Positions 11,346 to 18,890 of a stretch of 29,522 nt of DNA are shown one piece after another. The stretch's first letter is position 1, and each line of letters begins with the position of its first letter. The DNA comes from Chara braunii (Eukaryota > Streptophyta > Charophyceae > Charales > Characeae), in the NCBI GenBank assembly GCA_003427395.1, contig BFEA01000150.1, positions 2,577,612-2,607,133 of the forward strand, read 5' to 3'. A program made the position numbers and the translations under genes. The notes beneath the pieces are model-generated. The model ran no database searches, was not told the origin of the DNA, and saw only the letters and a list, made by a program, of their open reading frames with translations.

Positions 11346-12540
11346 AGGTTAGGAAGAAGTTTACCAGACAGTGGCTGGTGAATGGTAAGGTGGCCGAGTT
11401 ACGTAATGACTGAGTGTGCTGGAAGAAAGACTAGCACAATTCAGAAGCAGGCTGGAGGCCCCAGACCACACCCGCAGCGGGTGGGCTGATGAGCTGAAGG
11501 GAGAAAGGGGCCACATTAGGTACCAGGCATCAGGTATGAGAACAAAGATATGGTTAAAGGACTTGTAAAGTGGGGACTAGGAGGAGGAGACTTCGCTCAA
11601 ACCCAGACGCTGTGAAGACTGTCTCAGACAGGACAAGCAATCAAAAGGGAATCCATAACGAAACTCGAAGGTCAAGGACCAAAGGTTGAGGACGCAAGAG
11701 GTGAAGCAAAATTGAAATCTAAGGCCAGGATAGGGTAAGCTGACGAGAATATAGACTTACCACATACCCAGGATGGAACATACGGTATTCTTCATTAAGG
11801 AAAGGATAGGTACCGTATAAGTCGTGGATATGGAAGTGAGGTCACATAAGTGGCTATGGACCACAGTTTACAGGTCGCTGCCAATGGAAGGCTAGTAGAG
11901 AAGGTATACCACTTAAACGAATAGGGGAAGGGCTAGGCTTAAAGGGGTTAGCCAGCCGGTAGCGACTCGAGGGTTTAGGGTTTTAGCCAGCCGGTTCAAG
12001 GTAGCAGAGGTTAGGCCTACTTTTACGTAATGTAAATAGGGGTAAGGCAACTTGGTAGACAATAGGCGGTCTTTTTGGGGGAGGCTGAGGGGTGGGAGTG
12101 GTCGTTGCTGCTAAGGGCCTTTCTTGGTTTCTCATTTGTAACTGACTGGTTCCTTCAGTGGGCCTGAGAGGAAAGGGTTTAGCGGGGCAAGTTGACGGTC
12201 AATCCTCCATATACATGGAGTAATCAATGCTGGTCAGGGGTCCTTCAGCCGTACGGAAGGAAGTGTGTGTGACGTGTTGATGCTGTATTATTGTTTTGAC
12301 TTGCCGGTGGAATAGGAACCAGACTGACGCTCCCGAGAATGGAAACGGAGCCAGGGCCATACAAAAAAGTGCAAATTTCTGAAGAAAAGAAAAAAGAAAA
12401 CAAGAAAAAAGAAAGAATAAAATAAAAGAATATGTTGAACCTTGTAGTGACAGTGGCAATTGGTTTATCAGTGGGGTGCATCATTTGCTTTCTTCCCTTG
12501 TCTTTTCTTTGATTGGATCCCTTTCTCTTTCTCTTGCCTC
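11346..12540. other. No gene seen, possible LINE-1 3' region
   Basis: No open frame longer than about 60 codons resembles a protein. The 10-mer GCCAGCCGGT occurs near 11950 and 11984 around a short GGGTTTAGGGTTTT stretch. The part nearest 11345 may be the LINE-1 3' untranslated region. An A-rich, lysine-codon-like tract lies at 12380-12430. Confidence 0.45.
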
Positions 12541-12544
12541 TGTG

Positions 12545-12771
12545 AGGTTTGGTTTCCTCCTCCTTTTCTTTACCTCTTTGCCTTTTGGCTGCGTGCAACT
12601 GGGTCCTTGTGACACACGGGGATGGGGGCAGCCAACGTAACCTGTCATCCACGTGGCTGGCCTTGTACGTAAGAGGTGATGAACAAGTGGGGCTTTCCTT
12701 CTTTTCCTTTCCTTGTTTCGCTTTTTTTTGCCTTCGCGCTTTGATTTACAGTATGACAATATATATATGTG
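12545..12771 (+). repeat. Module A, copy 1 (possible pseudo-LTR part)
   Basis: Pyrimidine-rich lead, then a core at 12593-12676 (GTGCAACTGGGTCC, GACACACGGGGATGGGGGCA, CATCCACGTGG, CCTTGTACGTAAGAGG), then a T-rich stretch ending in ATGACAATATATATAT. Order and sequence match copies at 13225-13528 and 16975-17270. In the frame starting at GTGCAA the core reads VQLGPCDTRGWGQP and then a stop. Confidence 0.75.
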
Positions 12772-12798
12772 GGACTGGTCATCCGGGTTTTGGTATGA

Positions 12799-13219
12799 CA
12801 TCCTGGCTGGTCTTGTCCCGTCGTTAGGCCTGTAGTTGCCGGGGGCGGTGTTTGCATGTGGGACTTGGTCATCTAGGATTGTCACGGTCATCCGTTTTTT
12901 TTTTTTTTTTTTAATTGTCTTGGGGCATCCTGGTTGGCTGTTTCCCATTGTTCGGCCTACACGGGGGGCGGTGCTTTTACGAGGGAATCGTCATCTGGGA
13001 TTGTCTTTTTTTTTTTTTTTTTGTAGATAAGGTGTTTTTTGCTTCAGATTTGGATATGGTTGAATTTGTTCTCTGGTATTCATTTATGTTGAGAATGGCC
13101 TGGCTCATCGTTCAACCATCTCACAGTTCCCGTGTCTTGAATCCTGACTGGTTTGTCTCGTCGTTTCGCCTGTGCTGTCGGGGGCGGTGTCTGCATGTGG
13201 GACTTGTCATCTAGGATGT
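12799..13219 (+). repeat. Module B, three diverged copies of about 80 bp
   Basis: Three copies at about 12799-12882, 12926-13004 and 13139-13219. Each has ATCCTG(G/A)(C/T)TGG, a GTT(A/C)GGCCT-like or TTTCGCCTG segment, GGGGGCGGTG, and GTCATCTRGGATTG or GTCATCTAGGATGTG. The first two are followed by long T runs (about 12895-12912 and 13004-13022). They sit between copies 1 and 2 of module A. Confidence 0.7.
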
Positions 13220-13224
13220 GTTTG

Positions 13225-13528
13225 CCCCCTGTTCTGTAACGTTTGGCTGTTCCCTTCCTCTTTTCTTTGCCTCTTCGCCTTTTGGCTGTGTGCAAGCGGG
13301 TCGATATGACACACGGGGGTGGGGGGAGCCGCTGCTCAACCTGCATCCACGTGGGCTGCCTTGTACGCAAGAGGTTTTGAACAGGGGGAGTTGTAACGAA
13401 GAAGATGAAAAATGAATTGATATCTTTTGGTTTCCTTTGTTTGTTTTTTTCGCTTTTGCGCTCTGATATCTATGTGACGATATATATATATATTTGTTTG
13501 TGACGATATATATATGTATATATATACA
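13225..13528 (+). repeat. Module A, copy 2, immediately upstream of the RT gene
   Basis: Core at 13290-13374 (GTGCAAGCGGGTC, GACACACGGGGGTGGGG, GCATCCACGTGG, CCTTGTACGCAAGAGG). It is followed by a T-rich stretch and two GTGACGATATATATAT stretches (13473-13528). It is homologous to copy 1 and copy 3. The core frame reads VQAGRYDTRGWGEPLLN and then diverges. Confidence 0.8.
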
Positions 13529-13563
13529 GCTGATTGTCTGCAGTGACGCATTCATTATTGGAA

Positions 13564-13570
<7 letters not shown>

Positions 13571-13648
<78 letters not shown>
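13571..13648 (+). repeat. (TC)39 dinucleotide microsatellite
   Basis: A perfect 78 bp TC run directly upstream of the RT-homologous sequence. It follows GTAAGT at 13566-13571, a perfect 5' splice-site consensus. The run itself would be a strong polypyrimidine tract, so an intron boundary here is possible but unproven. The Ser-Leu repeats it would encode are not taken as protein. Confidence 0.97.
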
Positions 13649-13652
<4 letters not shown>

Positions 13653-13660
13653 AACAATTC

Positions 13661-15116
13661 GCACCATTATGAACGGCTTCCTCACAAACCCGTGGCCAGC
13701 ACAACGACTACTTCATCGTATCTCGACGCTGCTTTGCAAGGAGTGATCTTTACTCTTCGCGAGAAAGACACTGAGCTCTATCAACAGGTTGGTGTTCAAC
13801 GGTGCTGGATTGCTCAGAGTGTCGATGAAGTGGCGATTGACCTGAAAAACAATGCATCGTCTCTTCGTGGCCTCTCTCCTCGCACTATTGATTTTACCAC
13901 AATGTACACCAACCTTCCTCGCGACCGCATTCTGAATAATGTGGCAAAAATTGTTGATGAAACTCATGCTTATGCCCTTCGGCAAGCTCGCACGCATTCA
14001 CGCTGCGTTGCCCTCAACATGGTTATTCAAGGACCTAGTTGTGGCCAATGGACAACTGATTCAGGCCCGGATACCCTTTCTGTTTCTCAGATTCTCCAGC
14101 ATCTTCGCTTTGTTGTACAAAACACTTTTCTATACACGAGAGATGGCACGCTTCAGAAACAAATTATCGGTATTCCAATGGGAACGAATGCTGGTCCAGA
14201 AATTTCTAATATGACGCTGTACTGGGATGAAGCACGCTTTGTTGATGACATTTGTCAACATGATCTTCAAGCTGCTCAACAATATGCCTTCACCTATCGC
14301 CTCATTGGTGATGTTCTTTCATGGGGACAATTACCTCCTCCACCAGAACAGTATGGGCTTGAGTGGAAGGAGACTACAGCTACAAATGGCTCCTGTACCT
14401 TTTTAGGTATGCATCTACGGGTCCGTTCGGATGGCTCGCTTCGCATGAGCGTCTTTGATAAAGCGGCTGCTCGAGACTTTCCTGTCATTCGTTATCCAAG
14501 TGCGACCTCCAACATCCGTTCCCATAAACCGGGTGGTGTGTTCACTGGGCAATTGACCAGATTTGAACAAATTTGTAACAATTGGCAGAACTTTCGAATT
14601 GCGGCAACAACACTTACTCGTCATGTGTTCTCGCGTGGGCATTCCCCATCAACTTTTGCTAAGAGGTGGACCTGCTACATGCGCTCCCGCCAACGTCGCT
14701 ATCCTACACATGTGACACGTCTCTCTCAATGGTTCCGACGCATGTTGCAATGGTCCTTGTATCATCCAATTTCTTCTTCGCCCCCACAATGCTCTCGTCC
14801 TGCCTCCGCTTACTCATCTGCTGCTACCGCAGTTTCCACTCCTGCAGTTCCCACTGCTGGAGTCGCCACTTCTGCAGTTTTCACTGCTGCAGTGTCCACT
14901 GTTGCGGTTTCCATTGCAGCAGTGTCCACTGCTCCAGTTTCCATTGCTGCAGTGTCCACTATTGCGGTTTCCATTGCTGCAGTGTCCACTGCTGCAGTTT
15001 CCATTGCTCCCGTTTCTAGTGCTCCAGTTTCTGCTGCTGCAGTTTCTACTGTTGCGGTTTCCACTCCTGCAATTTTCAGTACAGCAGTTTCCCTGATTGT
15101 AATTGCCCCTACTTGA
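13661..15116 (+). pseudogene. Penelope-like reverse transcriptase, catalytic Asp lost
   Basis: RT of the Penelope-like or telomerase-RT-related kind, not L1-type. Motif A reads TIDFTTMYTNLP, the family pattern DF-(S/T)-x-(L/M)-YT. Motif B reads IIGIPMGTNAGPEISNMTLY. Motif C should be YRLIDD but reads YRLIGDVLSWG, with GGT (Gly) at 14307-14309 where Asp is expected. Motif D/E follows as CTFLGMHLRV, and then FDKAARDFPVIRYP-like and GVFTGQLTRFEQIC segments typical of the family's C-terminal part. The frame is open from the microsatellite to TGA at 15114. Fingers motifs upstream of motif A are largely absent, so the copy is 5'-truncated or an upstream exon is missing. No GIY-YIG endonuclease is visible. 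The start assigned is where homology-like sequence begins, since any ATG upstream lies in AT- or TC-repeat DNA. Confidence 0.75.
14824..15095 (+). repeat. 15 bp coding minisatellite (Val-Ser-x-Ala-Ala type)
   Basis: About 18 units of a 15 bp motif close to GCAGTTTCCACTGCT, alternating between ACT and ATT codons to give VSTAA and VSIAA. A 30-60 bp higher-order period results. It is in frame with the RT and forms a low-complexity Ala/Val/Ser linker after it. The complementary strand is also open (Met-Glu-Thr-Ala-type repeats), which is a shadow of the same array. Confidence 0.9.
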
Positions 15117-15577
15117 GTTTTTACTTCTATAGCTTCCTGTCCTGCAGCTCCAATGCAAAGAACATCACAATCTCTCTGATGCTCACGTCCTTTGCTCCGA
15201 AATCTTGCCCAATGCACCCCCCTCTCATCTTTGTTTGTGCTTGGCCGTAGACGACTGGGTTCCTCCTCACCACCCCCATCTCCTCCACGGTCTCGCTTGC
15301 GAACAGACTCTCCAGTTTCCATTGCTCCCATTGTTCCACCTGCGTTGCTAGATACAAGTTCAGCTTCTGTTTGCAACACCACTACTCCTCTTGTTGTGTA
15401 TCACTGACGACATCCGCGACATCGTCACTTGTCCGGAGATCAGCAACCTGTTTCTTTGTCTGCCCCGATTCTCTCCGTGCCTCCTCCACAGGTTGTTGCG
15501 GTTCCTTTGTTTCAAACGGCAATATCCGCTCCTATGCCTCCTGCAGACAGTCCAGCTGCCTGCAGGCAGCCACCAAT

Positions 15578-15762
15578 CCCTACTCAGGATGCAGCCGCTG
15601 CCCAGAGTACACTCCCGACTCCAAGTACAGTCCCTACTCAGGATGCAGCCGCTGCCCAGAGTACACTCCCGACTCCAGGTACAGTCCCTACTCAGGATGC
15701 AGCCGCTGCCCAGAGTACACTCCCGACTCCAGGTACAGTCCCTACTCAGGATGCAGCCCTAA
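15578..15762 (+). repeat. 54 bp coding minisatellite, 3.4 copies
   Basis: TACTCAGGATGCAGCC recurs at 15581, 15635, 15689 and 15743, an exact 54 bp (18-codon) period. In the RT frame it encodes PTQDAAAAQSTLPTPGTV repeated. Copies are almost identical, so the array is young compared with the rest of the gene. Confidence 0.95.
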
Positions 15763-15816
15763 ACGTTGAGGGATTGGAACATTATACCCGGATCGCAGTT
15801 GACCCCACAAGGCGTA

Positions 15817-16003
15817 GACCACATGGGGGATTTGCAAATGGCTGATCAGCATTGTTTGGATGAACCACAATTTTGTGCTCCGCCACACGCAGACCACATG
15901 GGTGATCTGCAAATGACTGACCAACAAGCAACCCTACACAGTTTGGGCTTGCAACACCATCTGGGTGATCTGCAAATTGTTGGCCAACATCCAACAAACC
16001 AGC
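15817..16003 (+). repeat. 75/63 bp coding repeat (HMGDLQ type), 3 copies
   Basis: GACCACATGGG(G/T)GAT(T/C)TGCAAATG begins at 15817 and 15892, with a variant CACCATCTGGGTGATCTGCAAATTG at 15955. Spacings are 75 and 63 bp, both multiples of three. The peptide reads DHMGDLQMADQ, DHMGDLQMTDQ, HHLGDLQIVGQ. It lies in the frame of the Josephin-like segment and immediately before it. Confidence 0.85.
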
Positions 16004-16011
16004 CTGAGAAC

Positions 16012-16493
16012 CTTACAAATCTCTGTGGTCTGACAACAACTAATATCTGTCTTCACATTCTCCATTGCCCGTTTTATACACCATCAGACTTCCTTGCAAT
16101 CGCCCTTCAGCTTGATGCTGATCTTCCCCAATGACAACCAGAGGATTGTAATTACACCAGCGAAGGAGGCTTTACCATTGCTGTCCTACAAGTAGCAATG
16201 AGGACCGACAACTTGAGCTACGCAATGCTCGAGCAGGTGAGTGGTTTAATCCTCCATCCCACATCTCTGCCTGCATTGTGCACGGCCCTGGCCATTACAT
16301 GGCCATTGTACATGCCTCTGACCACTGGGAGCTGTGGGACAACGACACCATGGTCCATGCCATGATTGATGTCACTGATTTCTTACAAAATGATGTTGTT
16401 TTCTTGCCACAACAAACCGTTTGCAATCTCTTTTATGTCAAAGATCATTCCTTTGGCCCCGTGCCGAAGCAAGACAATGTACCAACACTCTGA
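16012..16493 (+). pseudogene. Josephin-like cysteine protease (ataxin-3 type) remnant
   Basis: Josephin domains are deubiquitinating cysteine proteases with a Cys near the N-terminus, a later His and an Asn. Here a Cys-containing stretch (LCGL, Cys codon 16024-16026) is followed by FYTPSDFLAIALQLD, like the family pattern (F/Y)-(S/T)-P-x-(E/D)-(L/F)-x2-IA-x-QLD. Then come TGA at 16132, GGFTIAVLQVAM (family: G-F-F-S-I-Q-V-I-x2-AL), a frame change near 16185-16215, and PPSHISACIVHGPGHYMAIV with His at 16293-16295. ELWDND follows with Asn at 16341-16343. Order and spacing of these landmarks match Josephin. The His/Asn-rich helix after the Cys is weakened (TTTNI where HALNN-like sequence is usual). 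The similarity is from reading patterns by eye, so another papain-fold family remains possible. Confidence 0.5.
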
Positions 16494-16892
16494 GACCTTC
16501 TCCTTTGCATAACCACAAACACTGTTACGCTCGGCTGTAGCCGCCATTGTCTCTGTCACAATCACTACAATGACATGGTTTCGGCATCCATGTGTGCAGA
16601 GGACTGTCCCATCGTTCCTGACTGCAGGCACCCTCCGCATCCGGACACTATATGTCCATTTTGCGGCCATGGGCGCTCTACTGAATGCATGCTCTTTTGT
16701 GGTGACCGTTCTTTTTTCGTTTTGGCCTGCAATTGACATGCCATTTGTCGGGGGTGTATGGCCGGCATGCTCAATGTCACCCGTCGTGGCAATTGTTGCA
16801 CTGAGAATGCTCAGCTAGGTCTTCCATGTGTTCATCCACGTCATCCTTACAATGTATGTCCTCTCTATCGCCAAGGACAGACTCATTCTTGA
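16494..16892 (+). pseudogene. Cys/His-rich RING-like domain at the end of the composite gene
   Basis: Same frame as the second half of the Josephin-like part, after TGA at 16491. Key residues: LGC-x5-C, HY, MCAEDCP, HPPHPD, ICPFC-x2-GR, ECM-x2-C-x-DR, then TGA at 16734. After the stop come C-x2-C-x2-GM, NCCTEN, LGLPCVHPRHP and VCP, with TGA at 16890. About 16 Cys and several His in 130 residues suggest two or more zinc sites. The solo copy at 461-869 matches it nearly residue for residue in spacing. There, the residue at the 16734 stop is Gln, so this TGA is probably a nonsense mutation. The function is unknown. RING-type ubiquitin ligase activity would fit a Josephin partner, but this is only inference. 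Confidence 0.6.
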
Positions 16893-16974
16893 GCCTTTTC
16901 TTATCCTCTTTTGCCTTCATCTTCACTCCACACTCCATACTTTCCCTTACTTTCCCTTTATCGTTCCTTGTTTG

Positions 16975-17270
16975 TCTGCTCTCCATCTCTCCTCCCTGTG
17001 TTTATCCCCTCCCCCTTCGCTCTGCCTCTTTCTCACAGCGTACAAGTGGGCTGTTATGGCACACGCAGATGGGGCCAGCTCGCGCTCAACTTCATCAACG
17101 TGGCGAGCCTTGTACGTGAGAGGCACGGCTAAAGGGGAGTCAAATGAAGAATGAGTAAAGTGAATGGTTTCACTGTGCCCTTCATGTTTGTCTTGTTTCT
17201 TTTGATTTTTTATTTTTGCCGTTTGTTTCGCAAATTGCTCTCTTTTAGTTCATAGTATATGTGATGACGC
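16975..17270 (+). repeat. Module A, copy 3, downstream of the composite gene
   Basis: A polypyrimidine stretch ends in CTCACAG (AG at 17037-17038). It is followed by the core 17040-17123 (GTACAAGTGGGC, GGCACACGCAGATGGGG, CATCAACGTGG, CCTTGTACGTGAGAGG), then a T-rich tail to GTATATGTGATGACG. It is homologous to the copies at 12545 and 13225. The core frame reads VQVGCYGTRRWGQLALNF through LVRERHG and TAA at 17130. It could therefore be a terminal exon or the last codons of the composite gene, and not only a flanking repeat. Confidence 0.7.
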
Positions 17271-17279
17271 CAATAGACA

Positions 17280-18056
17280 GACTGAGAGCACTGCTGATTT
17301 CTGAGTTCTGTCGCTGGAATGGATGCCTTGCTGAGATTCCCGCATTCTGCTGAGTTTTCTAAGTCTGTGTGTGTGTGTGCGTGCTTGATGGTCTGCGTGC
17401 CTGTCTGAGGGCTTGTCGGCGTGAGTGTGTGTGTGACCCACAAGGGTACTTGCTTCCTTAGGAGGCCCTGTAGGGCCGGTGCTTACCTGTGGCTGTGACT
17501 TTGAGGGTTGCAGTGGGGAAACACTCAAGTAGCAGGAGTAGGCCCACGACACTTAGAGCACTAGGGAAAAATAGGCCGGTACCACTCAAGCAGCGGAAGA
17601 TGTGTTGGGGACTGGAGGCCAAGCAGAGGAAGACAAAAGTTGGCATTTTTAGAGGCCTAGCAGCTGGTACGCTAGGCTAGGTCTAGACTGGTACCACTCC
17701 AAATAGCCTGAGTCTAGGGCCTGTGCGAACGATATCAAACCCTGCAATGATGTTTCCCTTTGAAAGGGAGGAGGTACCGGTTCCTTGGAGACGCACGGCC
17801 TGGAAATCCAGCTTAGTTCAAACCTCAAACCCCAAACCCCAAACCGCACGTCATGTGCATCTTAGTTCATGGTTGGTCATGTTCGTGCACTAAACAGGGT
17901 GAACAACTCATGATCACGTTCATGACCATGGGCATGCTCGACTCCCACAATTTTGGGCAGAGCATGATGCCCATTATCTCTTTTTATTAGGCTTACTATA
18001 GTGGGATTTTAGCCTCACAATTTCCCAAAGCTTGCTCCAGGTTCCCAAAGCTATGA
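17280..18056. other. No gene seen, short simple repeats
   Basis: Contains a GT-rich run near 17366-17382 and another near 17418-17436. A GGTACCACTC motif occurs twice (about 17578 and 17690), and an AACCCCAAACCCCAAACC run lies near 17826-17845. No protein-like frame was found. Confidence 0.5.
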
Positions 18057-18142
18057 CTGGGCTACCTGTTTTTAATTTATCACAACTGGGCTACCTGTTT
18101 TTAATTTATCACAACTGGGCTACCTGTTTTAAATTTATCACA
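18057..18142. repeat. 29 bp tandem repeat, 3 copies
   Basis: CTGGGCTACCTGTTTTTAAT... begins at 18057, 18086 and 18115, an exact 29 bp period. The third copy has TTTTAAATT where the others have TTTTTAATT. Confidence 0.95.
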
Positions 18143-18660
18143 AGCTAATGTATAAGTAAGTCTAGTGATGGTATCATGCACCATTTTAGTTACTTTTTGT
18201 GAATTCGCATTGCTCCATTGCCAGCGAGTTTCTTTCGCCGTAGTCTCATATGTCCATGTGTCAAATTAGTTGTCCCAATTGGATGAGCTGGATGCTTTAA
18301 GCCACATAGGGCATGGGATTGACGCTGGCTAGGGTTTGATTGAATTGAAAGCCTATCGGAATTGGGTGTGATTGTGCCAGCGATGTTCCGGTAAGAATTT
18401 TGCATGCTCGTTCGTGCGAGGCGGAACTTGGCTGTACCTGGTTGCACCGCCGAGCTGGACTGCAGGCTGTGCATGGGTCCAGCCTGCTCCCCGGCAGGGG
18501 TCTCAGTAGGACACCTTTACACTAGGCCCACCTTTTGCTTCTGTAGTTATGGAATAGAACAAAAAGACTACCAAAGGGAGGAGGACATAAAAAAGCTGGT
18601 CCGAAGCCAGTTAGTATATGCCATGTGGTCAGGTGCTCATGCCGCGTGCAAGTGCTCTAG
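18143..18660. other. No gene seen
   Basis: Mixed-composition sequence with only short open frames on both strands. None of them resembles a known protein. Confidence 0.45.
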
Positions 18661-18890
18661 GCTTTTTTTTTTTTTTTTTTTTTTTTTTTTNNNNNNNNNN
18701 NNNNNNNNNNNNNNNNNNNNNNNNNNNNNNTTTTTTTTTGGAATAGCCCTTGTGATATCCCTCTATCCTGGCGGTGGTAAGAGAACCGTCAAGATTGAGG
18801 GTTTATCTGTCGGGCTGCTCCATTTATTGGTGGGGAGCGGCACCTGCTGGAAACCGGGTCCAGCGTCCCATTGATACATCTTGTGGCACA
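18661..18890 (-). mobile_element. SINE-like element with A-tail at a poly-T/N gap
   Basis: A poly-T run (from 18662), a 40-base N gap (18691-18730) and more T precede a segment containing GCTCCATTTATTGGTGGGGA, GCACCTGCTGGAAA and CGGGTCCAGCGTCCC. The reverse complement of 27840-27992 carries the same block with its own T run ahead of it. On the minus strand the element therefore ends in poly-A, as retroposed short elements do. No open frame is credible and I could not identify tRNA-type A and B boxes. Confidence 0.5.

Larger units (their letters stand above)
13661..17132 (+). pseudogene. Composite RT-repeat-Josephin-like-RING-like polyprotein gene, decayed
   Basis: This appears to be one decayed gene. 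RT (13661 to about 14790), Ala/Val/Ser repeats (14824-15095), a Ser/Pro-rich linker, 18-residue repeats (15578-15762) and the Cys-rich domain (16494-16892) all lie in the same frame. The Josephin-like part switches to another frame between about 15770 and 16200 and then returns. In-frame stops at 15114, 15177, 15405, 16132, 16491, 16734 and 16890 are all TGA. The frame then stays open through a pyrimidine-rich stretch to TAA at 17130, with last residues LVRERHG. Persistence of one frame across 3 kb of different domains argues for a single ancestral polyprotein of about 1,100 residues, not neighbouring fragments. The 5' end is missing: RT fingers motifs are not visible and the homology starts right after a microsatellite. 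An RT joined to a deubiquitinase-like protease and a zinc domain is not an arrangement I recognise. An alternative is that separate insertions happened to land in the same frame. Confidence 0.6.
12545..17270 (+). mobile_element. Candidate Penelope-like retroelement flanked by module A repeats
   Basis: The RT-containing composite gene (13661-17132) lies between direct copies of module A (12545, 13225 upstream; 16975 downstream). Penelope-like elements are known for long direct flanking repeats (pseudo-LTRs) and tandem partial copies, which this pattern resembles. I found no convincing hammerhead ribozyme core and no target-site duplication, so the boundaries are approximate. Confidence 0.45.

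Noticed and set aside
11383-11450. GGTGGCCGAG resembling a tRNA-Leu/Ser A box
   Set aside because: No B box (GGTTCGANNCC) and no cloverleaf follow.
11480-11520. CTGATGAG...GAAA resembling a hammerhead ribozyme core
   Set aside because: The bases between the two boxes do not form a stem II, and no cleavage-site strand could be paired.
11969-11987. GGGTTTAGGGTTTT as an interstitial telomere
   Set aside because: Fewer than two full plant-type units; the runs at 17826 and 19072 are similarly short or imperfect.
14236-14252. RFVDD as the RT catalytic motif
   Set aside because: It follows motif B too closely and precedes the family's YRL-I-x-D position; the catalytic motif is at 14295-14315.
14810-15382. 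190-codon minus-strand frame with Met-Glu-Thr-Ala repeats
   Set aside because: It is the complement of the in-frame 15 bp array of the plus-strand gene; the plus strand has RT homology and the minus has none.
17210-17552. Minus-strand frames rich in Thr-His
   Set aside because: They derive from GT/CA simple repeats.
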